Below, piece after piece: positions 17,612-26,279 of a DNA stretch of 64,000 nucleotides. The notes under the pieces are model-generated. The model was given only the letters and a program-made list of their open reading frames with translations, was not told where the DNA came from and did no database searches. Position numbers and translations under genes: made by a program. Source of the stretch: Actinocatenispora thailandica. GTDB taxonomy: Bacteria; Actinomycetota; Actinomycetes; Mycobacteriales; Micromonosporaceae. The stretch is taken from contig NZ_AP023355.1 in assembly GCF_016865425.1 (NCBI RefSeq), positions 7,128,198 to 7,192,197 of the forward strand, written 5' to 3'. Position 1 is the stretch's first letter. The number at the start of each line of letters is the position of its first letter.

Positions 17612-18769
17612 GTGAGCCAACAGGACTGGCTGGAGAAGGACTACTACGAGGTCCTCGGGGTGCCGAAGGATGCGCCGGCGAGCGACATCAAGAAGGCCTT
17701 CCGCAAGCTGGCTCGGGAGCTGCACCCCGACCACAACCCCGGTGACGACGCCGCCCGGGAGCGGTTCAAGGACGTCTCCGAGGCATACTCCGTGCTCTCC
17801 GACGACAAGAAGCGCAAGGAGTACGACGAGACCAGGTCGCTGTTCGGCAGCGGCCTGGGCGGCCGGATGCCGGGCGGGGCGCCGGGTGGCGGCGGCATGC
17901 CGTTCGACCTGTCCGACCTGATCGGCAACGCGCAGAACCGGGCGGGCGGGTTCACCGACCTGTTCGGTTCGCTGTTCGGCGGCGGCCGGCACAACGCGCC
18001 GCCGACCGACCGGATGGGGCGCGACATCGAGGCGGAGGTGTCGGTCGGGTTCACCGACGCGGTGCTCGGCACGACGCTGCCGCTGTCGCTGCGCTCGCCC
18101 GGCGTCTGCGACCTGTGCCACGGAACGGGCGCGAAGCCGGGCACCTCGCCGCGCACCTGCCCGACCTGCCACGGCAGCGGGCTGACCTCCAGCAACCAGG
18201 GGGCGTTCAGCTTCTCCGAGCCGTGCAAGGACTGCTCCGGTACCGGGTCGATCGTGGACGAGAAGTGCCCGGAGTGCCGCGGCAGCGGCGGGGTCACCAA
18301 GACCCGGACGATGTCGGTCCGGCTGCCGGCCGGGGTGTCGGACGGGCAGCGGATCCGGGTGCGGGGCAAGGGTGAGCCGGGTGGCCGCGGCGGCCCGGCC
18401 GGCGATCTGTACGTGCTGGTGCACGTCACGCCGGACGACCTGTTCGGCCGCAGCGGCAAGAACATCACGCTGACCGTGCCGGTCACGTTCGCCGAGGCGG
18501 CGTTGGGCGCCGACCTGCGGGTGCCCACGGTGGACGGGGTGGTCACCGTGCGGGTCCCGCCGGGTACGCCCAGCGGCCGGGTGCTGCGGGTCCGCGGCAA
18601 GGGTGTGCCGGCGAAGACGGGTGCCGGCGACCTGCTGGTGACGATCGACGTGGCGGTACCGCCGGAGCTGTCCGAACGTGCCCGCAAGGCGCTGGCCGAG
18701 TTCGCGGCGGAGACGCCGGCCGCGCCGCGGAACCAGATCGACGCCCGGGTCCGCCGGCAGGAGCACTGA
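17612..18769 (+). CDS. dnaJ: Chaperone DnaJ (type I Hsp40)
   Basis: A 385-residue DnaK partner that delivers substrates and stimulates ATP hydrolysis. The J domain (about 8-75) carries HPD in [11 protein letters not shown]; a Gly/Phe linker follows. The zinc centre has four CxxCxGxG repeats, [24 protein letters not shown] and CPECRGSG, and the C-terminal domains bind substrate. GTG at 17612 is 40 bases after grpE, with a purine-rich GGAAGGGGGG upstream. This is the operon-borne dnaJ; actinomycetes often have a second copy elsewhere. Confidence 0.97.
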   Translation: MSQQDWLEKDYYEVLGVPKDAPASDIKKAFRKLARELHPDHNPGDDAARERFKDVSEAYSVLSDDKKRKEYDETRSLFGSGLGGRMPGGAPGGGGMPFDLSDLIGNAQNRAGGFTDLFGSLFGGGRHNAPPTDRMGRDIEAEVSVGFTDAVLGTTLPLSLRSPGVCDLCHGTGAKPGTSPRTCPTCHGSGLTSSNQGAFSFSEPCKDCSGTGSIVDEKCPECRGSGGVTKTRTMSVRLPAGVSDGQRIRVRGKGEPGGRGGPAGDLYVLVHVTPDDLFGRSGKNITLTVPVTFAEAALGADLRVPTVDGVVTVRVPPGTPSGRVLRVRGKGVPAKTGAGDLLVTIDVAVPPELSERARKALAEFAAETPAAPRNQIDARVRRQEH

Positions 18770-18780
18770 GGAGGTCGGGC

Positions 18781-19227
18781 ATGGCCATGGAGTTCTTCGT
18801 CGACATCGAGTCGACGTCCGACGCGAAGGTCATCGTCATCTCCGTCGCCGCCCGGATGGCCGGGATGCACCCGCAGACCCTCCGGCAGTACGACCGGCTC
18901 GGGCTGGTGCAGCCGGGCCGCACCGCGGGCGGCGGCCGGCGGTACAGCGCGCGCGATGTGGCACTGCTGCGCGAGATCCAGCGGCTGTCCCAGGAGGAGG
19001 GGGTCAACCTCGCCGGGATCAAGCGGATCATCGAGCTGGAGCAGGCCACCCGGTTGATGCAGAGCCGGGTCGCCGAGCTGGAGGAGCAGCTGATCGAGGC
19101 GCGCCACCAGCTCGCCGAGATGCAGGCCATGTCCCCGTCGTACGGGCGGGATCTGGTGCCGACCCAGGAGACCGCGCTGGTCGTCTGGCGGCCACGCACC
19201 GCCCAACAGCGGCGCCGCGACCGCTGA
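18781..19227 (+). CDS. hspR: Heat-shock repressor HspR (MerR family)
   Basis: A 148-residue repressor with a MerR-type helix-turn-helix (about 18-85; MHPQTLRQYDRLGLVQPGRT, GRRYSARDVALLREIQRLS) and a C-terminal coiled coil (about 92-125). HspR binds HAIR sites, with DnaK as co-repressor in Streptomyces. Two HAIRs are in this window, before dnaK and before clpB, so the operon is self-regulated and clpB is a second target. ATG at 18781 follows GAGGAGG, 11 bases after dnaJ. The first 12 residues precede the usual start of the family, so ATG at 18787 is an alternative. Confidence 0.95.
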   Translation: MAMEFFVDIESTSDAKVIVISVAARMAGMHPQTLRQYDRLGLVQPGRTAGGGRRYSARDVALLREIQRLSQEEGVNLAGIKRIIELEQATRLMQSRVAELEEQLIEARHQLAEMQAMSPSYGRDLVPTQETALVVWRPRTAQQRRRDR

Positions 19228-19247
19228 GCCGACCCACCCACACCACC

Positions 19248-19290
19248 ACGCGCCCGGCCGGGGAACGCGCCGTTCCCCGGCCGGGCGCGT
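19248..19290. terminator. Terminator of the dnaK operon
   Basis: A perfect 19-bp GC stem (19248-19266 with 19272-19290) with a 5-base loop, 20 bases after the hspR stop. There is no U-tract, as in many actinomycete terminators. Confidence 0.85.
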
Positions 19291-19453
19291 GCGTGGGGGC
19301 AGTGTCGCACGTCCGGGTGGCCGGTACCGGCGAAACGTCGAAGATCGAGGCCAGCCCGTTGCCGCTCGGTAGCGTCGGTCACCGGAGCCGCCTTCCGGGT
19401 GGTGGCGGTGGCCGGCCGGTCATCGCGGATCGCAACGAGAGGGACAACGGGTC

Positions 19454-19654
19454 ATGGGGATGAAGGACAAGTTCGACGACATGAAGGACAAGGCCAAGGA
19501 CATGCTCGGCGAGCACAAGGATCAGGCCGAGCAGGGCGTGGACAAGGCCCGCGACATGGCGAGCGAGAAGACCGGCGGCAAGTACGACGACAAGCTGGAC
19601 GCCGCCAGCGAAAAGGGCAAGGACTTCATGGGCAACATGGGCGACGATCGCTGA
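19454..19654 (+). CDS. Small MT0933-like (antitoxin-annotated) protein
   Basis: 66 residues, highly charged, rich in Lys/Asp/Glu/Met, predicted helical. It has the family signature EKTGGKYDDKLD near residue 37. The Pfam family is named after M. tuberculosis MT0933 and labelled antitoxin, but most members, like this one, have no adjacent toxin, so an antitoxin role is doubtful. ATG at 19454 follows GAGAGGG. It has its own strong terminator and a paralogue 178 bases downstream. CsbD-like stress proteins are superficially similar in composition. Confidence 0.82.
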   Translation: MGMKDKFDDMKDKAKDMLGEHKDQAEQGVDKARDMASEKTGGKYDDKLDAASEKGKDFMGNMGDDR

Positions 19655-19679
19655 TCGTCCCCCTCGGGGCGATGAACAC

Positions 19680-19714
19680 GGTCCTGGCCGCATCCGTCGG
19701 ATGCGGCCAGGACC
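19680..19714 (+). terminator. Rho-independent terminator with T-tract
   Basis: A perfect 16-bp stem, GGTCCTGGCCGCATCC and its complement, with a GTC loop, followed by TTTCTCG. It lies 25 bases after the small MT0933-like gene and is the most classical terminator in the window. Confidence 0.92.
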
Positions 19715-19831
19715 TTTCTCGTGTGCGGGACAACCCCGGGTTTACCCCGGTTTCGGTCCGCGAGGCTGGGCGGCGCGGCACCGGCGGGGCACGATGGAGA
19801 TCGACCGATCATGCGGAAGGGGCTCCACCGA

Positions 19832-20170
19832 ATGAGCGAGCGTCAGCGACCGAGCTTGTGGGAGAGGTTCGACGAGTTCGCCGATCGGGCCACCGAGCTG
19901 GCCGACAAGGCCACCGACCGGGCCCGCGGGCTGGCGGCCGAGCACAACGACAGGATCGACGCGAAGCTGGATCGGGCGGCCGGCTTCCTCGACGAGAAGA
20001 CCGGCGGGAAGTACTCCGACAGGATCGGGACCGGGGTCGGCCGGGCCAAGGACAGCCTGGACCGGTTCGCCGAGCAGGACCAGCAGGCACCGGGCTCGGA
20101 GCAGGGCGGCGCCGGTCCGACCGGTGGCGAACAGGCCGGCGGCGCCACGGGCGCGTCCGGCCGGAACTGA
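19832..20170 (+). CDS. MT0933-like small protein, second copy
   Basis: 112 residues. The core matches the preceding gene: FADRATELADKATDRARG, then DEKTGGKYSDRIGTG. It has a C-terminal Gly/Gln/Ala-rich tail of about 35 residues absent from the first copy. ATG at 19832 follows GGAAGGGG; an in-frame ATG at 19811 would add seven residues. No toxin-like gene is adjacent. The last codons and stop are the first unit of a 19-bp tandem array, so the tail may itself be of repeat origin. Confidence 0.78.
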   Translation: MSERQRPSLWERFDEFADRATELADKATDRARGLAAEHNDRIDAKLDRAAGFLDEKTGGKYSDRIGTGVGRAKDSLDRFAEQDQQAPGSEQGGAGPTGGEQAGGATGASGRN

Positions 20171-20261
20171 CTCGCCCGGCCGAAACTGGCCCGTCCGGCC
20201 GGAGCTGGCCCGTCCGGCCGGAGCTGACTCGCCCGGCCGGAGCTGACCTGCCCGGCTGGAG
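20148..20261. repeat. 19-bp tandem array starting inside the end of the MT0933-like gene
   Basis: Six units of 19 bp; the first (20148-20166) is coding, and the stop TGA (20168-20170) begins the second. Consensus CTGRCYCGYCCGGCCGGAG. Units at 20186-20204 and 20205-20223 are identical. The palindromic CCGGCCGG core would fold. Confidence 0.88.
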
Positions 20262-20340
20262 CTGGCCGGGCGGCCGGCGGCGATCGGGCCGGCCGCAGCG
20301 CAGCAGCGCTGCGGCGGTGGTCGACCGCGGCGTGGTGGCG

Positions 20341-21657
20341 TCAGTGCACGTCGTCGCGCTCGGCGGAGGTCTCGTCGAGCACGCTGGGCGCGTCCGGTTC
20401 ACGTGCCGGGGCGGGCTGCGTGGGCAGCATCGCGGCGTGTTCCGCGGGGCCGATCAGGTCGTCGACCGCGATCGGCGCGCCCGCGGCGGCCGGCGCGGCG
20501 ATCCTCCGGACCCGCCGGCGTGGCCGGCCGATGTCGGTCAGCCGGGCCAGCAGCGGCCCGACCACCACGGTGATCATCACGTACGCGGTGGCCAGCGGCC
20601 CGATCTGCTTCTCGATCCCGGCCGCCACCGCCAGCCCGGCGATGACGATGGAGAACTCGCCCCGCGGGGTGAGGGCGAGCCCGGCTCGCCACCGGCCGCG
20701 TGGTGCGATGCCGGCCCGTTTCGCGGCGAGGTACCCGGTCGCGACCTTCGTCCCCATCGTCACCACGGCCAGTGCCACCGCCGGCAGCAGTACCGACGGG
20801 ATCGACCGCGGATCGGTGTGCAGGCCGAAGAAGACGAAGAACACCGCGGCGAACAGGTCGCGCAGCGGGCTGAGCAGCTGGCTGGCGTGCTCGGCGACCT
20901 CACCGGAGAGCGCGATACCGACGAGGAACGCGCCGACCGCGGACGACACCTTCAACCCCTGCGCGACGCCGGCGACGAGCAGCGTCAGGCCGAGCACACC
21001 GAGCAGGAACGACTCGGCGTTCCTGGCCGAGACCAGCGCCGAGATGAACCCGCCGTACCGGATCGCGACGACCAGCACCGCGGTGATGGTGAGGACCGCG
21101 ATGCCGAGCGTCAGGCCGCCCATCAGCAGCCCGGAGCCGGCCAGCACCGCGGTCAGGATCGGCAGGTAGAGCGCCATCGCCAGGTCCTCGGTGACCAGCA
21201 CCGACAGCACCGTCGGCGTCTCCCGGTTGCCCAGCCGGCCGAGGTCGGTGAGTACCTTCGCGATCACGCCGGACGAGGAGACCCAGGTGATGCCGGCCAG
21301 CACCACGGCGGCGACCGGGCCCCAGCCCAGGATCAGCGCGAGCGCGGCGCCGGGTACCGCGTTGAGGACCGCGTCGAGCAGGCCGGACGGCGCGTGCCGT
21401 TTCAGGTTGCCGACCAGCTCGCTCGGTGAGTATTCGAGCCCGAGCATGACCAGCAGCAGGACGACGCCGATCTCCGAGCCGGCCTCGGTGAACTCCTGGC
21501 TGGCCGACAGCGGCAGCAGCCCGCCGTGGCCGAAGGCGAGCCCGGCGAGCAGGTAGAGCGGGATGGGGGTCAGCCCGACGCGCCGGGCGACGCGGCCGAG
21601 CAGGGCGAGGCCGAGCAGCAGCGCACCGATTTCGGTGAGGAGTGCGGCACTGTCCAC
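20341..21657 (-). CDS. khtU: Cation:proton antiporter, CPA2 family (KhtU-like)
   Basis: A 438-residue membrane antiporter with about 12 helices, starting AALLTEIGALLLGLALLGRV. It contains the CPA2 pattern MLGLEYSPSELVGNLKRH and FLVGIALSGEV. A cytoplasmic tail of about 60 hydrophilic residues ends the protein. Three bases separate it from an upstream TrkA-C regulatory subunit gene; in Bacillus subtilis that pair (KhtT/KhtU) exports K+ in exchange for H+ and is controlled by c-di-AMP. The symbol is by analogy with that pair. The GTG start at 21657 is coupled to the upstream stop. Confidence 0.88.
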   Translation of the reverse strand: MDSAALLTEIGALLLGLALLGRVARRVGLTPIPLYLLAGLAFGHGGLLPLSASQEFTEAGSEIGVVLLLVMLGLEYSPSELVGNLKRHAPSGLLDAVLNAVPGAALALILGWGPVAAVVLAGITWVSSSGVIAKVLTDLGRLGNRETPTVLSVLVTEDLAMALYLPILTAVLAGSGLLMGGLTLGIAVLTITAVLVVAIRYGGFISALVSARNAESFLLGVLGLTLLVAGVAQGLKVSSAVGAFLVGIALSGEVAEHASQLLSPLRDLFAAVFFVFFGLHTDPRSIPSVLLPAVALAVVTMGTKVATGYLAAKRAGIAPRGRWRAGLALTPRGEFSIVIAGLAVAAGIEKQIGPLATAYVMITVVVGPLLARLTDIGRPRRRVRRIAAPAAAGAPIAVDDLIGPAEHAAMLPTQPAPAREPDAPSVLDETSAERDDVH

Positions 21658-21660
21658 CGG

Positions 21661-22170
21661 CTACCCCGGCTGACCGTGGGCGATGATGTCGGCCACCCCG
21701 TCGACACCCTCGCGGGTACCGACGACGACGATCAGGTCGCCGCCGGCCAGCCGGAAGTCGGGGGTGGGTGACGCGACGGCCTCGCCGTGCCGCAGCACCG
21801 CGACGATGGACGCACCGGTCCGGGTGCGGGCCTGGGTGTCGCCCATCGCCCGGCCGGCGAACGGCGAGCCGGCCCGGACCGGGATCTGCTCGATGACCAG
21901 GGTGCCGGCCACCTGGTCGTGCAGCCCGGCGAGCTGGCTGAGCACCCGGGACGCGTCCAGGATCACTGCGAGCGCGTCGGCCTCGTCGTCGGTCAGCGGC
22001 ACCGTGTCGCTGCTCTCGTCCGGGTCCTCCGGGTCGTACACGACCAGGTCGCGTTGGCCCGACCGGTGCGTGACGACGCCGATCCGGCGACCGGACGTGG
22101 TGGCCAGGTCGTGCCGCACGCCGATGCCTGGTAGCACGGCCTTCTCGACCCGTACCCGCACGGTGTTCAC
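21661..22170 (-). CDS. khtT: TrkA-C regulatory subunit of the antiporter (KhtT-like)
   Basis: A 169-residue cytosolic subunit. The N-terminal part matches KhtT (VEKAVLPGIGVRHDLATTSG), and residues about 85-165 form an RCK_C/TrkA-C domain (RTGASIVAVLRHGEAVASP, FRLAGGDLIVVVGTRE), the fold that binds c-di-AMP or other nucleotides in KhtT and CpaA. GTG at 22170 is preferred: it gives the KhtT N-terminus and has AGAGGA ten bases upstream; ATG at 22206 would add 12 residues. It is the first gene of a two-gene operon with the antiporter. Confidence 0.88.
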   Translation of the reverse strand: MNTVRVRVEKAVLPGIGVRHDLATTSGRRIGVVTHRSGQRDLVVYDPEDPDESSDTVPLTDDEADALAVILDASRVLSQLAGLHDQVAGTLVIEQIPVRAGSPFAGRAMGDTQARTRTGASIVAVLRHGEAVASPTPDFRLAGGDLIVVVGTREGVDGVADIIAHGQPG

Positions 22171-22285
22171 CGCCTTGCAGTCCTCTTGCTTCGGCCGGAG
22201 TGGCAACCCTACAAGGCGATCGTGGGTGCGTCCTCCGGGCCGGACCGGCCGGTACCGGGGTGGCTGGTGTGCGGGCGGCGAGGGG

Positions 22286-22930
22286 TCAGGGGGTGTCGAG
22301 GTGCAGCGCGTTGGGCAGCGGCGGGATGGCGCGGCGTCCGGTGAGCAGGGCCCGGGTGGCGTCGCCGGCTCGCCCGATGGCGAGTTCGGCGGCGTCCGGG
22401 CCGGTACCGAAGGCGCCGAGGTGGGCCATCACGGCGTGCCCGTGCGCGGTGGTGGCGACGGCGAGGGCGAGCGCACCCGCCCGGTCCGGGTCGCCGTCGG
22501 AGAGGTCCAGTGCGGCGCCCAGGAACGCGTCCTTGAGCGGGCCGGTGGCGCGCACCAGTTCGGGGTGCCGGGGCCGGTCGAGCGCGCTGCCGAACGCCGC
22601 CTCGAACAGCGCCCGCTGCTCGACCCCGAACCGGACGTACCCGCGGGCCGCGGCGACGAGCGCCTCGATCGAGGTGTGCGCGTCGGCGGACTCGGCGGCG
22701 ACGGTGTCGGTGAGCACCTCGCAGGCGCGTACCGCGACGGCGGCGAGCAGCTCCTGCCGGTCGGCGAAGTGCCGGTACGGCGCGCTGACCGCGACGCCGA
22801 GCCGCCGGCTCGCCTCGGCCAGCGAGAACCCGGCGACGCCGCGTTCGGCGATCAGTTCGATCGCCGTGTCGACCAGCGCGGCGCGCAGGTCGCCGTGGTG
22901 GTAGTGCTGTTTCCTGCCGGCTCGACGCAC
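22286..22930 (-). CDS. TetR-family transcriptional regulator
   Basis: 214 residues. The HTH (about 12-62) reads HHGDLRAALVDTAIELIAERG and then VAVSAPYRHFADRQELL, the YRHF tyrosine marking the recognition helix end. The C-terminal domain (LGAFGTGP..) resembles the TetR_C_33/WHG type. GTG at 22930 is supported by TAACCT six bases upstream, the leaderless spacing seen elsewhere in the window. It lies downstream of the aldo-keto reductase gene on the same strand and may act on the operator at 24019-24057. Ligand unknown. Confidence 0.88.
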   Translation of the reverse strand: MRRAGRKQHYHHGDLRAALVDTAIELIAERGVAGFSLAEASRRLGVAVSAPYRHFADRQELLAAVAVRACEVLTDTVAAESADAHTSIEALVAAARGYVRFGVEQRALFEAAFGSALDRPRHPELVRATGPLKDAFLGAALDLSDGDPDRAGALALAVATTAHGHAVMAHLGAFGTGPDAAELAIGRAGDATRALLTGRRAIPPLPNALHLDTP

Positions 22931-23025
22931 GCGGCAAGGTTACGACTCGGGCCCTGGTGGCGGGCTCGTGGCCGGGCCGGCTCGCCGGGCCCGCGGCGGC
23001 GTTCGGTGCGGCATCGCCGGCACGG

Positions 23026-24000
23026 TCACCGGACGGCGGGCCGGGACAGCTGGTCGAGCCGGGCGAGTTCGTCGGCGGTGAGCCGGACGTCCATCGCGCC
23101 GGCCGCCTCGGTGGCGTGCCGCGGTTTCGAGGCGCCGGGGATGGCCACCACGGTGTCGCCGTAGTACCGGATCAGCCAGCTCAGCGCCACCTGCCCGGGG
23201 GTGGCGTGGTGCCGGTCGGCGATCGCCCGGAGTTCGGTGATCAGCGGCCGGGTGCGGGCCAGCCCGGCGGCGGAGAACGCGCCGCGGCTGGTGTAGCGCC
23301 GGCCCGGCCGCAGCGCGGCGACCTCGTCCGGCGCGTCGTGGTAGCGGCCGGTCAGCAGGCCGCCGGCGAGCGGCGAGTACGCGATCAGGCTGATGCCGAG
23401 TTCCCGGGCGGCGTCGAGCACGCCGTTGTCCTCGATCGCCCGGTGCACCAGGTTGATCTGCAACTGGTTGGCGGCCAGCTCGATGCCCTCGTCGCGCAGC
23501 ACCCGGTGGGCGGCCCGCAGCCGGCGTCCGCCGACGTTGCTGACGCCGACCGCGCGGATCTTGCCGGCCCGCAGCACCCGGGCCATTGCCCGCAGCTGGG
23601 CCGGCATCGACGACAGGCTGCTGAACGGTTCGTGGATCTGGTACAGGTCGATCGGGTACGGGTCGAGCGCGCGCAGCCGGTGCCCGACGGTGCGCGGGAT
23701 GTTGCCGGCGAACCGCCCGGTGGGCAGCCACTTGGTCGCCACCACGACGTCGCCGGGTTCGCGGCCGGCCGCCCGCAGCGCGGCGGCGAGGGCCCGCTCG
23801 GACCTGCCGCGGCCGTACATCTCGGCGGTGTCGAACCAGGTGATGCCGGCGTCCAGGGCGACCTCGACGATCCGGTCGACGGTGTTCTGGCCGATGGTGC
23901 GGATGGCGAGGCCGGCCAGCCCGCCGCCGGAGAACTGCATGCAGCCCAGCCCGATCGGGCTGACCCGGATGTCGCTGCGGCCGAGTCGACGCATCTCCAC
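23026..24000 (-). CDS. Aldo/keto reductase
   Basis: 324 residues, NADPH-dependent oxidoreductase with a TIM barrel. The catalytic tetrad is seen in WFDTAEMYG (Asp, Tyr), VVVATKW (Lys) and LYQIHEP (His). RRLGRSDIRVSPIGLGCMQF is the usual N-terminal strand. GTG at 24000 follows GGGGGA with 4 bases between; the upstream in-frame GTG at 24036 lies inside a palindromic operator and would add 12 non-family residues. The substrate cannot be predicted. The promoter region holds nested inverted repeats, so expression is probably controlled by a repressor, plausibly the TetR protein encoded downstream. Confidence 0.88.
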   Translation of the reverse strand: MEMRRLGRSDIRVSPIGLGCMQFSGGGLAGLAIRTIGQNTVDRIVEVALDAGITWFDTAEMYGRGRSERALAAALRAAGREPGDVVVATKWLPTGRFAGNIPRTVGHRLRALDPYPIDLYQIHEPFSSLSSMPAQLRAMARVLRAGKIRAVGVSNVGGRRLRAAHRVLRDEGIELAANQLQINLVHRAIEDNGVLDAARELGISLIAYSPLAGGLLTGRYHDAPDEVAALRPGRRYTSRGAFSAAGLARTRPLITELRAIADRHHATPGQVALSWLIRYYGDTVVAIPGASKPRHATEAAGAMDVRLTADELARLDQLSRPAVR

Positions 24001-24018
24001 GGGGTCCCCCGGCGTCTC

Positions 24019-24057
24019 GATGTTAGTGGCTTTCACAATGTGATCGACACTAACATC
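24019..24057. promoter_or_regulatory. Nested palindromes upstream of the aldo/keto reductase
   Basis: Outer arms GATGTTAGTG (24019-24028) and CACTAACATC (24048-24057) are exact complements; inside is TCACA-A-TGTGA (24033-24043). It sits 19 bases before the chosen start, where an operator would overlap the promoter. Confidence 0.75.
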
Positions 24058-24130
24058 AGCCCGCCGGGCAGACAACGAATCCCGCACCACCCGGTGCCGG
24101 GCGGTGCGGGATTCGTGCCGGCCCGCGCCG

Positions 24131-24281
24131 ATCGGACCGCCCCGTCGGTCGGGCGACCCGCTCGGTCGGGCGACCAGTTCGGTCGGGCGAGCAGTTCGGT
24201 CGGGCGACCAGGTCGGCCGGGGGTCAGGTGGCCCGGCCGACCAGATCGGTCGGACTGCTACGTCGGTCAGGCGGCCAGGTC
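24131..24281. repeat. 17-bp tandem array starting inside the end of the MFS gene
   Basis: About nine 17-bp units. The first (24265-24281, minus strand GACCTGGCCGCCTGACC) holds the last codons and TGA of the MFS gene at 24267; the best preserved downstream copies (24147-24214) read GAACTGGTCGCCCGACC, with TGA changed to CGA. Each unit contains GGTCGGGCGACC, a small hairpin. Confidence 0.9.
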
Positions 24282-25481
24282 GGCCAGTTCGGTCGCCGGT
24301 ACCTCGGTGCGCACCGGCCCGGTGCGGCGGGACCGCCGGTCGATCAGCCCGGACAGTACGGCCAGGGTGAGCGCACCGACCGCGACCAGGGCGCCGACCC
24401 AGGCGGTCGAGGCGTACCCGAGGCCGCCGCCGATGACCAGCCCGCCGAGCCACGGCCCGATGGTGTTGCCGGCGTTGAACGCGGACACGTTGACCGAGGA
24501 CGCGAGCGTCGGCGCGGCGCCGGCCAGCGAGAAGACCCGGCCGTTCAGCGACGGTGCGCACGCCATACCGAACATGCCGAGCCCGAACGCGAGCGCGACC
24601 GCGGCGATGGTCGAGCCGGCGAACAGCGCCAGCGAGGCCAGTACCAGGATCATCCCGGACATCGCCGCGTACAGGGTGCCGAGCTGGCGGGCGTCGGCGA
24701 ACCGGCCGGCGATCGTGATGCCGACCAGGTTGCCCAGCCCGAACAGCAGCAGCACGCCCGGGATCAGCCCGCTGGGGACCCCGGCGACCCGGGTCAGCAG
24801 CGGCGTCAGGTAGCTGAACACCGCGATGAACCCGGTCTGTACCAGCGCGGTGGTGGCGAGCGCGAGCCACAGCCGGCCGCTGCGGAACGCGGCCAGCTCG
24901 CCGCGCAGGTTCGGCCGGTCGGCCGGGTCGGCGGAGTGCCCACCCGGTACCACCTTCAGCACCCCCACCAGGCCGATCGCGGCGAGGCCGGCGACCACCA
25001 GGAACGCCGCCCGCCAGCCGAGGTGCTGGCCGATCAGGGTGCCGAACGGTACGCCGATGATGTTGGAGACGGTCAGCCCGCCGACCATCACGGCGAGCGC
25101 CCGGGTGTGCGCGCCGGCCGGGGCCAGCTTGACCGCGGTGGCCGCGCCGACCGCCCAGAACGCGGCGGTGGCCAGCGCGGTGACCACTCGCGCGCCGAAC
25201 AGCATCGGGTAGTTCGGGGCGATCGAGGCGAGTACGTTGCCGGCGATGAACACGGCGAGCGCGCCGGTCAGCGTGACCTTGCGGGGCAGCTTGAGAGTGG
25301 CTGCGGCGAGGATCGGGGCGCCGACGAGCATCCCGATCGCGAAGCCGGAGATGAGCAGCCCGGCGGTCGGGATCGACACGTGCAGGTCGCCGGCCACCTC
25401 GGGTAACAGCCCGGAGATGACGAATTCACTGGTACCTAGGGAAAAGACGCTCAGCGCGAGGATGTAGACCGCGAGCGGCAT
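24267..25481 (-). CDS. MFS drug-efflux-type transporter (DHA1-like)
   Basis: A 404-residue, 12-helix inner-membrane exporter. The N-terminus has the Cmx/AraJ-like signature SLGTSEFVISGLLPEVAGDL and the loop FGARVVTALATAAFWAVG; VSNIIGVPFGTLIGQHLGWR is the helix 5 motif. Such proteins often expel chloramphenicol-like or other drugs, but the substrate here is unknown. ATG at 25481 follows GGGAGA. Upstream, at 25508-25523, lies a copy of the operator also found before the TetR gene at 25696-26259, so that repressor very likely controls this exporter. Its 3' end seeds a 17-bp tandem array. Confidence 0.9.
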   Translation of the reverse strand: MPLAVYILALSVFSLGTSEFVISGLLPEVAGDLHVSIPTAGLLISGFAIGMLVGAPILAAATLKLPRKVTLTGALAVFIAGNVLASIAPNYPMLFGARVVTALATAAFWAVGAATAVKLAPAGAHTRALAVMVGGLTVSNIIGVPFGTLIGQHLGWRAAFLVVAGLAAIGLVGVLKVVPGGHSADPADRPNLRGELAAFRSGRLWLALATTALVQTGFIAVFSYLTPLLTRVAGVPSGLIPGVLLLFGLGNLVGITIAGRFADARQLGTLYAAMSGMILVLASLALFAGSTIAAVALAFGLGMFGMACAPSLNGRVFSLAGAAPTLASSVNVSAFNAGNTIGPWLGGLVIGGGLGYASTAWVGALVAVGALTLAVLSGLIDRRSRRTGPVRTEVPATELADLAA

Positions 25482-25507
25482 GGCGGGTCTCCCGGAGACG
25501 AGGTTTC

Positions 25508-25523
25508 TGGACTGATCGTTCTA
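25508..25523. promoter_or_regulatory. TetR operator before the MFS gene
   Basis: TGGACTG-AT-CGTTCTA, a 7-2-7 imperfect palindrome 26 bases upstream of the MFS ATG. It matches TGGACCG-GG-CGTTCTA before the TetR gene (13 of 16 positions, and the flanking bases also match). Confidence 0.75.
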
Positions 25524-25695
25524 ATATCCGGACGTCGTTGGCCGGCAAGGCTTTCCGGTGGGCGGGCCCGGCTCGTTCGACGATCCGGGGTGATCGGTGT
25601 GGTGCTGGTCGGTGGCGCGGCAACGGGTGGCCCGCGCTGCGGGTGGCCGGCCGTCCTGCGGGCCGGGCCGGGACCCGTCGGTCCCGTCGGGTCGG

Positions 25696-26259
25696 TCACA
25701 TGGCGGCGAGCGCCACCTTCGCGGCGTGCCGCATCGCGGTGCCGTCCACCCCGCCCCGCGCCATCACCTGCAGGCCGGCGATGGTCGCCTGGACGAAGTC
25801 GGCCAGCTCGTCCGGCGACGACCCGGCGCGGATCTCCCCGGCCGCCTGCCCGGCCTCGATCGCGCAGCGCAGCTCGCCGCGCAGCGACGCCATGCCGCGC
25901 AGCGCGCACGCGGTCAGTTCGTCGTCCCGGCCGGCCAGCTCCACCACCGAGTTGACGGTGAAGCAGCCGTCCGGACCGGCCGTGATGATCGCGTCGAACA
26001 GCGCGCGCAACCGTTCCGGTACCGGTGTGTCGGCGTGCAGCAGGTCGATCAGCTCGCCGGTCTGCTGCTCGGTGTAGCGGGTCAGGGAACGCTCGAACAG
26101 CTCACGCTTGCTGCCGAACGTGTGGTAGATGCTGCTGCGGCACAACCCGGTGGCGTCGCACAGGTCCTGGGTGGACGTGGCCTCGTAGCCACGGTCCCGG
26201 AAGGCCTGCGTCGCGGCGTCGACCGCCTCGTCGACGTCGAACTCCTTGGGTCGTCCCAC
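25696..26259 (-). CDS. TetR-family repressor of the MFS exporter
   Basis: 187 residues. The HTH spans about 8-58 (MGRPKEFDVDEAVDAATQAF, DATGLCRSSIYHTFGSKREL). The C-terminal part has GCFTVNSVVELAGRDDEL, a pattern of TetR_C_16-like regulators that sense small electrophiles or drugs. GTG at 26259 is supported by TAGCGT seven bases upstream. Two related operators, before this gene and before the MFS gene, indicate autoregulation and control of the exporter. 214 bases separate the two genes, which are read in the same direction. Confidence 0.9.
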   Translation of the reverse strand: MGRPKEFDVDEAVDAATQAFRDRGYEATSTQDLCDATGLCRSSIYHTFGSKRELFERSLTRYTEQQTGELIDLLHADTPVPERLRALFDAIITAGPDGCFTVNSVVELAGRDDELTACALRGMASLRGELRCAIEAGQAAGEIRAGSSPDELADFVQATIAGLQVMARGGVDGTAMRHAAKVALAAM

Positions 26260-26279
26260 GCCGAGGACGCTACCGGTAC

